Shown piece after piece: positions 1 to 8,645 of a stretch of 64,000 nucleotides of DNA (positions are counted from its first letter, which is position 1; each line of letters starts with the position of its first letter). The stretch is from JBPOFM01 sp051252455 (GTDB lineage Bacteria > Bacteroidota > Bacteroidia > Flavobacteriales > Flavobacteriaceae). The translations under genes and the position numbers were made by a program. The stretch covers positions 124,001-188,000 of the forward strand of contig JBPOFM010000004.1 of assembly GCA_051252455.1 (NCBI GenBank), in the 5' to 3' direction. The notes below the pieces were generated by a model, which worked only from the letters and a program-made list of their open reading frames with translations, had not been told where the DNA came from and ran no database searches.

Positions 1-1049
1 TCATACAGAATAAACGAATTGGTGATGTGCTTTTAGCATCATTAATTGCGACCAATATGAAACAAGTATATCCTGAATCTGTCATTGATTATATGGTGTA
101 TGATTACACGATTGGTGTGATCGAAAACAATCCGAATATTCAAAATATTATAGAAATCAATGAGAAGGAATTGAAAAAAATTCCAAATCTTATCAAAATG
201 GCTATTCAGATCAGAAAAGCCCAATATGACATCATTTTTGATCCTTATGCGAAGTTTCAAAGTCGATTGATTTCGCTTTTATCAAACGCGCCAATGCGAA
301 TCAGTTATAAAAAGCGCGATAAAGATTTGATGTTGCCATTTTATACGCACACGGTTAATTTTTTAAAAGAAAAAAGCAGGACTTGTGGGAAAGCCATCGA
401 AGACCGAGTCAATTTGACTACTTCCGTATTTGATATAAAAAACCCAAGCTACAAGCCAAAAATCTATCTTACAGAAGCCGAAAAAAATTACAGCAAATTA
501 CAATGGTATGATAAACCTGTGATTATGTTTGGTGTTTTGGGAAGTACGCCGCAAAAATCAATGCCATATAGTTTTATCATCGAGCTTGTTGATTTCATTA
601 CGGAAACATATGATGTCTATGTACTTTTTAACTATGCGCCACATCAAAAGGAGGATGCTTTAGAAATATATAGTTCTTGTAAAAACAAAGACAAAATCAT
701 CATTGATATTTATGAAGACAGTATCAGAGGTTTTATTCAATTAATGAATAAATGCACTCTATTGGTCGGCAATGAAGGCGGGGTTGTACACATTTCAAAA
801 GCTTTGGACAAACCGACTTTCACCATTTTTTCTCCTTATGTAATGAAGGAATCTTGGGCGAGTTTTGAGGATGGTGTGAAACACACATCGATACATCTGT
901 TGGATGTGCATCCCGATTTATTTTCTGAAGACAGAGAGGTTCGACGAAAAATTGAAGCAGATCCTACTTTTATGTACAATCAGTTAACGCCAAACATCAT
1001 TATTCCAAAATTAGCTTCCTTTCTTAACCATTATTTAAATAAAAGATAG
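1..1049 (+). CDS. GT9 family glycosyltransferase (heptosyltransferase-like), 5' end cut by window
   Basis: The reading frame is open to the left edge. Before the first in-window GTG (27) it already encodes the GT9 N-terminal motif N-K-R-I-G-D-V-L-L-A-S, so the true start lies outside the window; 348 residues are visible. Near residue 250 the segment N-E-G-G-V-V-H-I-S-K-A-L-D-K-P matches the sugar-nucleotide binding loop of ADP-heptose:LPS heptosyltransferases (GT-B fold). By family it would add a heptose or similar sugar to the lipid A-core on the cytoplasmic face of the inner membrane. The methyltransferase gene that follows starts one base after its stop, so the two are probably co-transcribed. 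Family assignment is firm; the exact donor sugar is unknown. Confidence 0.85.
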   Translation, partial: IQNKRIGDVLLASLIATNMKQVYPESVIDYMVYDYTIGVIENNPNIQNIIEINEKELKKIPNLIKMAIQIRKAQYDIIFDPYAKFQSRLISLLSNAPMRISYKKRDKDLMLPFYTHTVNFLKEKSRTCGKAIEDRVNLTTSVFDIKNPSYKPKIYLTEAEKNYSKLQWYDKPVIMFGVLGSTPQKSMPYSFIIELVDFITETYDVYVLFNYAPHQKEDALEIYSSCKNKDKIIIDIYEDSIRGFIQLMNKCTLLVGNEGGVVHISKALDKPTFTIFSPYVMKESWASFEDGVKHTSIHLLDVHPDLFSEDREVRRKIEADPTFMYNQLTPNIIIPKLASFLNHYLNKR

Positions 1050-1050
1050 C

Positions 1051-1629
1051 ATGAATATCATCGATAAATTTCATAATTGGAGAAGAAAACTACGTTGGAA
1101 TAGACAATATAGGAACGGTCGCTGGGAAAAGTTAAAGGGAGACAAAGAAGTCATAAGATATCAACAGATTATTGATGACATTGAACAATTTGGCTCGGCC
1201 AATCCAAGTATTTTAGACTTGGGCTGCGGCGAAGGCATTTTATGTGATCGAATGAAAAACGAATCATACTCCTATTTTTTAGGAATGGATTTTTCGTCGG
1301 TTTCTATAAAAAACGCCAATGCCTTAAATCTAGGCAATGCAGATTTTATTTGTGCTAACGTGCATAATTTCCAACCTGAACAAACGTTTGATGTTATTAT
1401 TTTCAATGAAGTTTTTTATTACATTCACGATACCGAACGACAGAATGTGTTGAATAGAATGCTTGCTAGTTTGAATGAGAACGGCATCATAATCGTTTCC
1501 ATTTTTAGAGAAGGAGGTGGTTGTTGGAATTATTTTGAAAATTTGAAACAACTGTCCTTTAAGCAGGTAATGATTGATAAGACTGATAGCGACAAAACCT
1601 ATTGGAAAATAGGAACTTACAGCAAATAA
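1051..1629 (+). CDS. Class I SAM-dependent methyltransferase
   Basis: This 192-residue protein carries the SAM-binding glycine motif I-L-D-L-G-C-G-E-G near residues 54-62, then an acidic residue after the second strand and N-E-V-F-Y-Y in the post-motif II region. This is a standard Rossmann-fold Methyltransf_11/23 layout. The basic N-terminus (W-R-R-K-L-R-W-N-R) has no membrane segment, so it is likely cytoplasmic. The ATG is one base from the upstream GT9 stop and its own stop abuts the convergent GT2 gene. The context suggests methylation of a glycan or glycolipid intermediate, but the substrate cannot be read from sequence. Confidence 0.8.
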   Translation: MNIIDKFHNWRRKLRWNRQYRNGRWEKLKGDKEVIRYQQIIDDIEQFGSANPSILDLGCGEGILCDRMKNESYSYFLGMDFSSVSIKNANALNLGNADFICANVHNFQPEQTFDVIIFNEVFYYIHDTERQNVLNRMLASLNENGIIIVSIFREGGGCWNYFENLKQLSFKQVMIDKTDSDKTYWKIGTYSK

Positions 1630-2451
1630 TCATTTCTGTAAAATTCCAAAATCGGTCCAGGTTTTTTTAGCTCTTTTGGTTTTTTTTCTGATACTTTTGT
1701 TCAATTCTGTATCTTCAGAATTAGCATAACCTCTTTCGTGATCGAGATGCACACAAATGGCGCTATACCTTATTTGGATTGGCGCAATACCATTATTCAT
1801 CAATCGTTCTCCTAACTCCCTGTCTTCGCCTCCATAGCGCATGCGTTCATCAAAACCATTGACTGCAAGTATATCTATTTTAAATCCGGAAGCATTCATA
1901 CCATCCCAAGTTGCCTTTGTTGGTGTGAAACTATTTAGCATTTTTTCCTTGATGCCTTTTGAAGTTAATTTGTTTAATTTAAACGATTTTTCCAATCCGT
2001 TTTGGAGAAGCCATTCCTTTTTAAAACAATTCTGGTTGATAATATCCTCTTCCGTAATCATTTGGGAAATGGACATGGGCAATTTGAAATAACCACCAGA
2101 TAGAAAATGATTGTTTTTTTTTAACGCTAAATGCGTTTCCACGAAATCATTTCTGGGAATGCAGTCGCCATCCGTAAAAATCAGATAGTCGCTTTGGGAA
2201 GCTAGAATTGCTTTGTTGAGAATTTTTGTTTTCTGAAAGCCGTTATCATCATGCCAGATATGCTGAACTTTAAATTTGGATGTGCCTTGAAAACGTTCTA
2301 TTAGATTTTTTGTCTCGTCTTTCGAACCATCATCTGCTATAATAATATCAAAATTGACATGAGTTTGTTGCTCATAACCGGTTAAGACCTTTTGCAACCA
2401 TTTGGGCTGATTATAAGTGCTGATAATGACGGAAGTTGTAGTTGAAGACAC
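1630..2451 (-). CDS. GT2 glycosyltransferase with GT7-type C-terminal region, paralog A
   Basis: A 273-residue GT-A protein. V-I-I-S-T-Y-N opens the fold, A-D-D-G-S lies at 39-43 and the metal-binding T-D-G-D-C-I-P-R at 93-100. The C-terminal block G-G-E-D-R-E-L-G-E-R-L resembles the Glyco_transf_7C region of chondroitin-polymerase-like GT2 enzymes. The start is GTG; no in-frame ATG precedes the motif. It lies seven bases downstream of a close paralog of identical length on the same strand, so the pair looks like a tandem duplication with diverged acceptor or donor specificity. Probable role: adding one sugar to a surface glycan. Confidence 0.85.
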   Translation of the reverse strand: MSSTTTSVIISTYNQPKWLQKVLTGYEQQTHVNFDIIIADDGSKDETKNLIERFQGTSKFKVQHIWHDDNGFQKTKILNKAILASQSDYLIFTDGDCIPRNDFVETHLALKKNNHFLSGGYFKLPMSISQMITEEDIINQNCFKKEWLLQNGLEKSFKLNKLTSKGIKEKMLNSFTPTKATWDGMNASGFKIDILAVNGFDERMRYGGEDRELGERLMNNGIAPIQIRYSAICVHLDHERGYANSEDTELNKSIRKKTKRAKKTWTDFGILQK

Positions 2452-2458
2452 GAGAAAA

Positions 2459-3280
2459 TTACTTTTTAATGATTCCGTAATCTGTCCATTTTTTATTCTC
2501 TTTTTTTACCTCTTTTCGAATGTTCAAGTTTCTTTCAAGCGATTCTTTGGTCTTGTATCCACGTGCATGATCGAGATGCAAACAAATAGCCTGATGGCGA
2601 ATTTGCTTCGTTTTGATTCCATAATTCTCCAAGCGTTCGCCCAATTCTCTATCAGGTCCGCCGTATTGCATACGTTCGTCATAACCGTTGATAGCGATTA
2701 AATCTTTTTTCCAGGCAGATGAATTACAGTTATTAAAAGTGGCTCCTGTAGGTGTCACAAAATCCAGAAAAGTCGCCAATGTATTACCTGCTGACAATTT
2801 CAAGGCTTGTTTACTTCCCAAATCATCTTGTTTCTTCAACCATTTGACATCAAAACAGTTTCCATTATCAATGGCTTCCTGATCAATTTTTTCACTTAAA
2901 GTCATATTCAATTTGCAATAACCTCCAGATAAATAAAATCCTTCTTCTGCAAATTTTGCGTGTACAGCCAAGAAATCTTTACGAGGAATACAGTCGCCGT
3001 CGGTAAATAAAACATAATCAAAAGCACACTCTGTAATAGCGATATTAAGGATGCGCTGTCTACGATAACCTTCGTCTTCATGCCAAATATGGCGCAATGG
3101 CACAGGATAATCTTTTTGAAAAGATTCAATCAATTCTCTTGTGGTATCTCTGGAACCATCATCTGCCACAATCACTTCATAATTGTCATAATCCTGATGT
3201 TTGTAGCCTTCCAAAACCTTGCGAAGCCAGTCTTCAGAATTATATGTGCTTATGATAACGGAAATCTCTAAATTATTCAT
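2459..3280 (-). CDS. GT2 glycosyltransferase with GT7-type C-terminal region, paralog B
   Basis: This 273-residue protein is collinear with its downstream neighbour: V-I-I-S-T-Y-N, then A-D-D-G-S near residue 41, F-T-D-G-D-C-I-P-R near residue 95, and G-G-P-D-R-E-L-G-E-R-L near the C-terminus. The neighbour has G-G-E-D at the last motif where this has G-G-P-D. It is the first gene of a two-gene minus-strand unit, and a -7 type box lies 23 bases upstream of its ATG. Family GT2 is certain; the sugar transferred is not known. Confidence 0.85.
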   Translation of the reverse strand: MNNLEISVIISTYNSEDWLRKVLEGYKHQDYDNYEVIVADDGSRDTTRELIESFQKDYPVPLRHIWHEDEGYRRQRILNIAITECAFDYVLFTDGDCIPRKDFLAVHAKFAEEGFYLSGGYCKLNMTLSEKIDQEAIDNGNCFDVKWLKKQDDLGSKQALKLSAGNTLATFLDFVTPTGATFNNCNSSAWKKDLIAINGYDERMQYGGPDRELGERLENYGIKTKQIRHQAICLHLDHARGYKTKESLERNLNIRKEVKKENKKWTDYGIIKK

Positions 3281-3302
3281 GCCTTTACAGTTATTTCAAT
3301 TG

Positions 3303-3310
3303 CAAATTTA
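3303..3310 (-). promoter_or_regulatory. Bacteroidota -7 box (CAAATTTA read on + strand) for the GT2 pair
   Basis: The reverse complement is TAAATTTG, a full match to TAnnTTTG. It sits about 23 bases upstream of the ATG at 3280. No convincing -33 TTG was found at the usual spacing. It is paired with a plus-strand box at 3372. Confidence 0.5.
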
Positions 3311-3371
3311 AGGATATAATAGCAAATAACATCCCATACCGATTGTGGATGCCTTTTTCTATTAAATTGAC

Positions 3372-3379
3372 TAATTTTG
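3372..3379 (+). promoter_or_regulatory. Bacteroidota -7 box (TAATTTTG) for the WaaE-like GT2 gene
   Basis: A full match to TAnnTTTG, 16 bases before the ATG at 3396, predicting a very short leader. The best -33 TTG candidate (3343-3345) is a few bases further away than the normal spacing. Confidence 0.5.
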
Positions 3380-3395
3380 CGTCAGATTCATCTAC

Positions 3396-4133
3396 ATGAA
3401 AACCTTAAGTGTCATCATACCAACTTACAATGAAGAAGACTGTCTTTACAGGGCTTTGTATTCTGTAAAATTTGCAGATGAAATTATAGTGGTGGATTCT
3501 TTTAGTACTGACAGAACAGTTGCCATTGCTAAACAATTCAGTTGTAAAATCGTAGAGCGGCAATTTGATAATTTTTCCGCTCAAAAAAATTATGCATTAC
3601 AATTTGCCACGAAAGAATGGGTTTTGTTTTTGGATGCTGATGAACGCATTACAACCAATTTAAAGCAAGAAATTCAGGAAGTTATGCAAACTGGGAAACA
3701 TACAGGTTATAAACTTAACTTCCCTCATTTCTTCATGAATCGTTTTTTGTACCATCACAGTAGCAATGTGACACGATTGGTCGTTAGAGAGAAAAGTCAT
3801 TTTGAAGGCAGTGTCCACGAAAAATTGATTGTTGACGGGAGTATCGGCAAACTGAAAAATCCGGTGTTACATTATACCTACAAAGGACTTGAGCACTATA
3901 TTCAAAAACGTGATGTGTATGCTTGGTTTCAAGCAGAACAATTACATGCGAAGGGAAAAAAAGCAACTTATTTACAGCTTGTTTTTAAGCCATTCTTTAG
4001 GTTTTTTAGTAGCTATATTTTGAAACGTGGTTTCTTGGATGGTGTTCCAGGATTGGCCATTTCTGGGATCAATGCGTATGGTGTATTTTCTCGATATGCG
4101 AAGTTAATGTTGATTCAGAAGGGTTTAAAATAA
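3396..4133 (+). CDS. GT2 glycosyltransferase, WaaE/KdtX-like, copy 1
   Basis: This 245-residue protein begins with S-V-I-I-P-T-Y-N-E-E, followed by F-A-D-E-I-I-V-V-D-S-F-S-T-D and the metal motif L-D-A-D-E-R at 79-84. These are hallmarks of the WaaE-type LPS core beta-1,4-glucosyltransferase group. The C-terminus is basic and aromatic (F-F-R-F-F-S-S-Y), typical of membrane association in this group. A paralog lies at 4964-5710. The last nine bases overlap the stop of the convergent deacetylase gene. Probable role: transfer of a core or O-glycan hexose at the inner membrane. Confidence 0.85.
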   Translation: MKTLSVIIPTYNEEDCLYRALYSVKFADEIIVVDSFSTDRTVAIAKQFSCKIVERQFDNFSAQKNYALQFATKEWVLFLDADERITTNLKQEIQEVMQTGKHTGYKLNFPHFFMNRFLYHHSSNVTRLVVREKSHFEGSVHEKLIVDGSIGKLKNPVLHYTYKGLEHYIQKRDVYAWFQAEQLHAKGKKATYLQLVFKPFFRFFSSYILKRGFLDGVPGLAISGINAYGVFSRYAKLMLIQKGLK

Positions 4134-4847
4134 ACTCAATTTCCCGTATCTTAATTTCAGCTTGAATCGTTTTAATGAGTCTTCTCCTTTAATATCAATG
4201 CGCTGTACTTCATAATTGTTTTTAAATGGAAATGAATTGACTCGATTTCCAATGCGCAAGCCGTAAGTGATTTGGTTGTTTTGAAGACATTTGAAAAATT
4301 CAGTTTGTTCAGGATTTTTACGTGGATACTTTCCATAAGGATATGCCAAAATCGCGTTTACAGGTAATTGATGCTTCTCTATGAAATCAAAACAAGCTCC
4401 AAAATCTGAATCGACTTCCTCAATTGACATCTCTTTGTAATTGTGATGATTAAAGGAATGCAGACCTAATTCAATAATCCTTTCCTCCAGAGATTTCAAC
4501 TGCTCTACTGACATGATTTTTTCGGAATCACTATTCCAAGAATCAACGCCATCAACAAACTTAAAAGGGATAAAAAATGTAGCTTTCAAATTGTATTTTT
4601 TCAGCAAAGGATAGGCGAATTCTAATTGATTCACATACACATCATCAAAAGTAATGATAACAGATTTTTTAGGCAAAGGATGATTTGAATCAAAATCTTG
4701 AAGTTCCGAAAAATGAAATGTTTGGTAACCTTCGTTGACTAAATATTCAAACTGTTTTTCTAATGAATGTTCAGAAATGGTCAAGCCATGAGAATCGCTT
4801 TGGTTCTTGCTGACATTATGATACATTAAAATTGGTAATCGAGACAT
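4125..4847 (-). CDS. Polysaccharide deacetylase (NodB homology, CE4-type)
   Basis: With the ATG at 4847 the protein has 240 residues and begins M-S-R-L-P-I-L-M-Y-H; the upstream TTG at 4868 would add seven unlikely residues. NodB motif 1 is T-F-D-D (about 66-69) and motif 2 is H-S-F-N-H (about 130-134), supplying the metal-binding Asp-His-His set. A-Y-P-Y-G-K-Y is motif 3. The family removes N- or O-acetyl groups from glycans. No signal peptide is visible, so the substrate may be a lipid-linked precursor. It lies between two paralogous WaaE-like genes and reads against them. Confidence 0.85.
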   Translation of the reverse strand: MSRLPILMYHNVSKNQSDSHGLTISEHSLEKQFEYLVNEGYQTFHFSELQDFDSNHPLPKKSVIITFDDVYVNQLEFAYPLLKKYNLKATFFIPFKFVDGVDSWNSDSEKIMSVEQLKSLEERIIELGLHSFNHHNYKEMSIEEVDSDFGACFDFIEKHQLPVNAILAYPYGKYPRKNPEQTEFFKCLQNNQITYGLRIGNRVNSFPFKNNYEVQRIDIKGEDSLKRFKLKLRYGKLSLF

Positions 4848-4923
4848 TTCTAAAAATTGAACCTTCAAATCGTTCTACTTACATTTTTTATGCGGTTATA
4901 AAGCTTTAAAAAATGAGTTTCAC

Positions 4924-4931
4924 TACTTTTG
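4924..4931 (+). promoter_or_regulatory. Bacteroidota -7 box (TACTTTTG) for the second WaaE-like gene
   Basis: A full TAnnTTTG match, 33 bases before the ATG at 4964. It is separated by only four bases from an opposite-strand box at 4936-4943, so the two promoters face each other and probably compete. Confidence 0.5.
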
Positions 4932-4935
4932 TTCA

Positions 4936-4943
4936 CAAATCTA
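4936..4943 (-). promoter_or_regulatory. Bacteroidota -7 box (CAAATCTA on + strand) for the deacetylase gene
   Basis: The reverse complement is TAGATTTG, a full match. It predicts a leader of about 80 bases to the ATG at 4847, which fits the internal ATG better than the TTG at 4868. Confidence 0.45.
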
Positions 4944-4963
4944 CATAATTTTATCTCTATTAA

Positions 4964-5710
4964 ATGATTAGTGCGCTTGCCATAACTCACAATGAAGAAG
5001 AACATATCGAGCGCTTTATCAAAAGCCTCTCGTTTGCTGATGAAATCATTATTGTAGATTCCCATAGCACTGATAACACGGTAAAATTGGCTGAACAACA
5101 TAATGCCAAGGTTTATTTGCGAGATTTGGACAATTTCTCTTCTCAAAAGAGTTTTGCCATCGAAAAAGCGTCCCATGATTGGATTGTGTTTTTTGATTTG
5201 GATGAAATTATTTCGAAGCAATTGGCTTCTGAAATTCAAACAAGAATTTCAAATTCATCCGATATATCTGCATTTAAAGTAAAACGAAATTTTTACTTTA
5301 TGGGAAAACACATAAAATATAGTGGATTTCAAAATGATGGCGTAGTACGAGTGTTCAAAAAATCAGAATGCAATTATGGCACTAATTTGGTGCATGAAAC
5401 TTTGGAAGTCCAAGGCAAGACAGAGCTTCTAAAGAATACCTCCGATCATTATTCGTATAGGAATTTTGATGATTACAACCAAAAATTGACACGCTACAGC
5501 AAGTTGCAAGCTGATATGTTGTATCAAAAAAAAATGAGACCTAAATTTTATCATTTTATAGCTCGTCCTTTTTGGCGCTTATTTCATCAGTATATCATAA
5601 AACTTGGTTTTTTGGATGGAAAGAAAGGTTTTATATTGGCGTATTTGAGTGCGTTTGCCGTTTTTAAACGCTATTTATTTTTGTGGACCAAATACAGAAA
5701 CATTGAGTAA
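4964..5710 (+). CDS. GT2 glycosyltransferase, WaaE/KdtX-like, copy 2
   Basis: A 248-residue protein opening with A-L-A-I-T-H-N-E-E-E-H-I-E, then F-A-D-E-I-I-I-V-D-S-H-S-T-D and F-F-D-L-D-E at 76-81. The metal motif is D-L-D-E where the paralog at 3396 has D-A-D-E. The C-terminal segment R-P-F-W-R-L-F-H-Q-Y-I-I-K-L-G-F-L-D-G aligns with the end of the first copy. The stop codon directly precedes the ATG of the GT4 gene, so the two form an operon. Likely adds one residue to the LPS core or O-glycan. Confidence 0.85.
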   Translation: MISALAITHNEEEHIERFIKSLSFADEIIIVDSHSTDNTVKLAEQHNAKVYLRDLDNFSSQKSFAIEKASHDWIVFFDLDEIISKQLASEIQTRISNSSDISAFKVKRNFYFMGKHIKYSGFQNDGVVRVFKKSECNYGTNLVHETLEVQGKTELLKNTSDHYSYRNFDDYNQKLTRYSKLQADMLYQKKMRPKFYHFIARPFWRLFHQYIIKLGFLDGKKGFILAYLSAFAVFKRYLFLWTKYRNIE

Positions 5711-6781
5711 ATGAAACAGGTTTTTTTAGAATCTCATAATATCAAAAATCAGCATTTTGGTTTTGGACAGTTTAATTATCATTTGATTAAAGGTCTTTAC
5801 AATGCGAATATCCAGGATTTTAAGATGACCCTTCATGCCAAAGATGTGGAACCTTTGAAGGCAGAATTTGGAGATTATTTCAATTATAAAAATTATTATT
5901 CCCTTCGACGTTATCCGTTATTTCAGATTCGAAAAAAATACGATGTTTGGCATTCGTTAAATCAAAATATAAAGATTGAACCTCATCACGACATTCCTTA
6001 CCTTTTGACGGTTCATGATGTTAATTTTATTGATGAAATTTCAAACGATGCCAACCATGAAGTAAATGTTAGATTTCAAGCAAAATTGAATCGAAGCAAC
6101 GCGATTACGTATATTTCGGAATTCGCCAAACTATCCACACATCAGCATTTCAAAGTTCCAGATGTTCCAGAATATGTGATCTATAACGGAAACCCGATAC
6201 GAAATATAACACTTCCAGCAAATCATGAACCTAAAAAAATTTCCAAACGTCCTTTTTTGTTTAGTATCGGCGAATTTACACCACGTAAAAACTTCCATAC
6301 CTTGGTAGAGATGCTGACTCATCTACCTGACTTTGACTTGGTATTGTCTGGAAATAATTTGACAGAATATGCCCAAGGAAAGCTCGCGGAGACAATTAAA
6401 AAAAATAAACTCGAAAACCGAGTATTAATCAAGGGGAAAATCGATGATGCAGACAAGCAATTTTATCTCCAAAACTGTGAAGCATTTGTGTTCCCATCAC
6501 TTCGTGAGGGCTTTGGAATTCCGCCAATTGAAGCCATGCGATTTGGCAAACCTGTATTTCTTTCAAATAATACATCTTTGCCAGAAATTGGCGGAAAAGA
6601 TGCGATTTATTGGAATCATTATGAGTCAGAATACATGGCAGATATCTTGAAAAAAGGTTTAAAGGCTTTCAAGGAAAATAAGGTTGAATTATCAGCAAAA
6701 TTAGTGACACATGCCCAAAGCTTTGATTGGGATAAAGCAGCACTTCAATACAGCGAGGTTTATCGGTCTTTGCTGCTGTAA
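5711..6781 (+). CDS. GT4 family glycosyltransferase
   Basis: This 356-residue GT-B enzyme has the C-terminal donor-binding block F-V-F-P-S-L-R-E-G-F-G-I-P-P-I-E-A-M (about 252-269), containing the E-x7-E signature of retaining GT4 enzymes. S-I-G-E-F-T-P-R-K-N-F near residue 180 opens the second Rossmann domain. It starts immediately after the previous stop. Its 3' end overlaps the convergent GT2 gene by 22 bases, leaving no room for a terminator. Likely adds a hexose or deoxyhexose from a nucleotide sugar during surface-glycan assembly. Confidence 0.85.
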   Translation: MKQVFLESHNIKNQHFGFGQFNYHLIKGLYNANIQDFKMTLHAKDVEPLKAEFGDYFNYKNYYSLRRYPLFQIRKKYDVWHSLNQNIKIEPHHDIPYLLTVHDVNFIDEISNDANHEVNVRFQAKLNRSNAITYISEFAKLSTHQHFKVPDVPEYVIYNGNPIRNITLPANHEPKKISKRPFLFSIGEFTPRKNFHTLVEMLTHLPDFDLVLSGNNLTEYAQGKLAETIKKNKLENRVLIKGKIDDADKQFYLQNCEAFVFPSLREGFGIPPIEAMRFGKPVFLSNNTSLPEIGGKDAIYWNHYESEYMADILKKGLKAFKENKVELSAKLVTHAQSFDWDKAALQYSEVYRSLLL

Positions 6782-7701
6782 TTCATCTTTTGGAGCTGCT
6801 TCAAGGAAAATGACAATGGCGCACCTTTATAAACAATTGTAAACAACTGCCAATTACTTTTGCTTGTCAGTGTTTTCGGGAGTAATTTCAAAATGATAAT
6901 AAGTTGAAGTAACTTATATTTCATAAATGAATAGTGTTTTCTATACGTGTACAATCTTGAAATCATCAGTTCCCTTTTCATCAAAGGATTTTGCTTTACC
7001 GTTGCACTGACATGATGTTTAAAGCCAGTCTGTGGCACAATAAAACTCTTTAAATTATTATTAGAAAGTCGAAGACAAAGATCCATTTCCTCAAAATAAA
7101 GGAACAAATTGGTATCGAAACCACCGATAAGCGCGAAAGATTCAGCTCTAAAAAACATAAAACAGCCTTGTAAAGCTTCTACTTCAAAATTTTCTTTATA
7201 AGGTAATTGCTTTCGTTTTGGCGTTCCATTTTTACGTTGCTTTTCGATAAAACTTCTACCAAAAAGTTCTTTACGCAAACCTTGAAAGTAGTCAAAACCG
7301 ATAACAGGCTCTAAATTCATACTGTATTGATGCGGCGAACAGACTCCAACATTTGCATTCTTTTCCAAAAACTGAATCAACGATGTAAAACAATCTTCAT
7401 AAAACTCAACATCATTGTTTATAAAAGCCACATATGTTCCTGTAGCAAATTGATTGCCCAACATATTGCCACCTCCGAAACCTAGATTGATGTTACTTCT
7501 AACTATCTTAAGAATGATTTCGGAATCTTTAAAATCCTTCTCTAATTCAAAAATATTATCCTTTGAAGAATTATTGTCAACAATAATAATTTCGTATGAA
7601 TATGTCTTTGGAAAAAAGTCAGTTAAAGTCGTCAGAAACTTTCTCGTTAACTGGAGATTATTATAATTGACCGTTATGATAGATACATCTACTTTAATCA
7701 T
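6760..7701 (-). CDS. GT2 glycosyltransferase, rhamnosyltransferase (WbbL)-like
   Basis: A 313-residue protein with S-I-I-T-V-N-Y-N-N (7-15), V-D-N-N-S-S (41-46), the glycine-rich N-L-G-F-G-G-G-N (72-79) and the metal motif N-N-D-V-E (95-99). The later block F-D-T-N-L-F-L-Y-F-E-E-M-D-L-C-L-R is the F-x-Y-x-E-D-x-D-L equivalent of dTDP-rhamnosyltransferases such as WbbL and RfbF. The C-terminus carries hydrophobic stretches (L-L-Q-L-I-I-I-L-K-L-L) that suggest membrane association. It is the last gene of a four-gene minus-strand unit running from 10990. Confidence 0.8.
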   Translation of the reverse strand: MIKVDVSIITVNYNNLQLTRKFLTTLTDFFPKTYSYEIIIVDNNSSKDNIFELEKDFKDSEIILKIVRSNINLGFGGGNMLGNQFATGTYVAFINNDVEFYEDCFTSLIQFLEKNANVGVCSPHQYSMNLEPVIGFDYFQGLRKELFGRSFIEKQRKNGTPKRKQLPYKENFEVEALQGCFMFFRAESFALIGGFDTNLFLYFEEMDLCLRLSNNNLKSFIVPQTGFKHHVSATVKQNPLMKRELMISRLYTYRKHYSFMKYKLLQLIIILKLLPKTLTSKSNWQLFTIVYKGAPLSFSLKQLQKMNYSSKDR

Positions 7702-7715
7702 AAACTTCTTCAGAA

Positions 7716-8639
7716 TTAGTGTTTCGTTTCTTCATATAAATTCGAGACATAGTTTTCAAAGTGATGTTGAAAATAAAAATCGTAGCCATTTGACGACGTT
7801 GGGTACACAACCGGAAATTCCGAGTAAGCCTCTAATAACCGATTGACTTTCAATCCTTCTGCCAATGCATAAGCAAAGGTTTGGTTGCTGATATAGAATC
7901 TACATGCTTTTATGATTTGTGCCATCTCCATGAAATCCTTTACATCATAAAATTCCATATTTGGAACTTGTTGCTTAATGTCGTCATATTCTTGTTTGGT
8001 ACCAAGAAATAGTAAATCGTTATAATTATTTAAAAATGAATAATCAATAAAGACATTTCTTGCACGGAATGTTCTAACCACAACAATTTTGTTTTTGATT
8101 GTATCATGTGGAGAAACTTTCAAATATGGTAATGACATATCCAATTGTTTGCCTATAATATGAATATACCATCTGAAAGAGTGAAATTGTGTTGAAAAAG
8201 GAAACTCTCTAAAAATATCAAGGTCCACATCGATTGTTTCATTTTTCAAAATTTTTACAGTAGTGAGATATGGTTGAGCTTTCAACAAGGTTTCCAACAT
8301 GCCATATGATCTTTCCGTGATCATGACATTGCCGCTCGGATGCTTAAAGTATTTACCATCATATATCCTGCCTAGATTGACATAAAGATGGCATTTTTTT
8401 GTTTTGGATAATTCTTGAATAAGTGGCAGCGCGTAAATTAAATCACCCAAATGTCCTGAATGGGAAAAATTTAATTCATCTTTAGAATCCACTACCTCAC
8501 TAATTTTTTTCAGTTTATTAATCAAGTCTGGCTTTAAACGTGCCTTTCTTTTACTCTCTCGCATTTCATTCCGAATCTGCAAATATTTGGCCTTATTTGC
8601 AAACCGATACCAAACTTTGATTAATTCATTTTTCATCAT
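7716..8639 (-). CDS. Uncharacterised GT-B protein, GT9-like
   Basis: About 307 residues. The segment H-S-G-H-L-G-D-L-I-Y-A-L-P-L-I resembles the N-terminal G-D-x-x-x-x-P-L motif of GT9 heptosyltransferases, but it sits about 60 residues in, after a basic alpha-helical extension. C-R-F-Y-I-S-N-Q-T-F-A-Y-A-L-A-E-G-L near the C-terminus parallels the GT9 loop with the usual G-x-D-S-G replaced by I-S-N-Q-T. It may be a divergent glycosyltransferase or a non-catalytic relative. It lies inside a run of glycosyltransferases, seven bases upstream of nothing but the GT2 gene that follows it. The ATG at 8639 is preferred over GTG at 8642. Confidence 0.55.
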   Translation of the reverse strand: MMKNELIKVWYRFANKAKYLQIRNEMRESKRKARLKPDLINKLKKISEVVDSKDELNFSHSGHLGDLIYALPLIQELSKTKKCHLYVNLGRIYDGKYFKHPSGNVMITERSYGMLETLLKAQPYLTTVKILKNETIDVDLDIFREFPFSTQFHSFRWYIHIIGKQLDMSLPYLKVSPHDTIKNKIVVVRTFRARNVFIDYSFLNNYNDLLFLGTKQEYDDIKQQVPNMEFYDVKDFMEMAQIIKACRFYISNQTFAYALAEGLKVNRLLEAYSEFPVVYPTSSNGYDFYFQHHFENYVSNLYEETKH

Positions 8640-8645
8640 CACAAT

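Noticed and set aside
4865..5239. A 124-codon minus-strand frame inside the second WaaE-like gene.
   Set aside because: It is a shadow of a well-supported GT2 gene and covers its promoter region.
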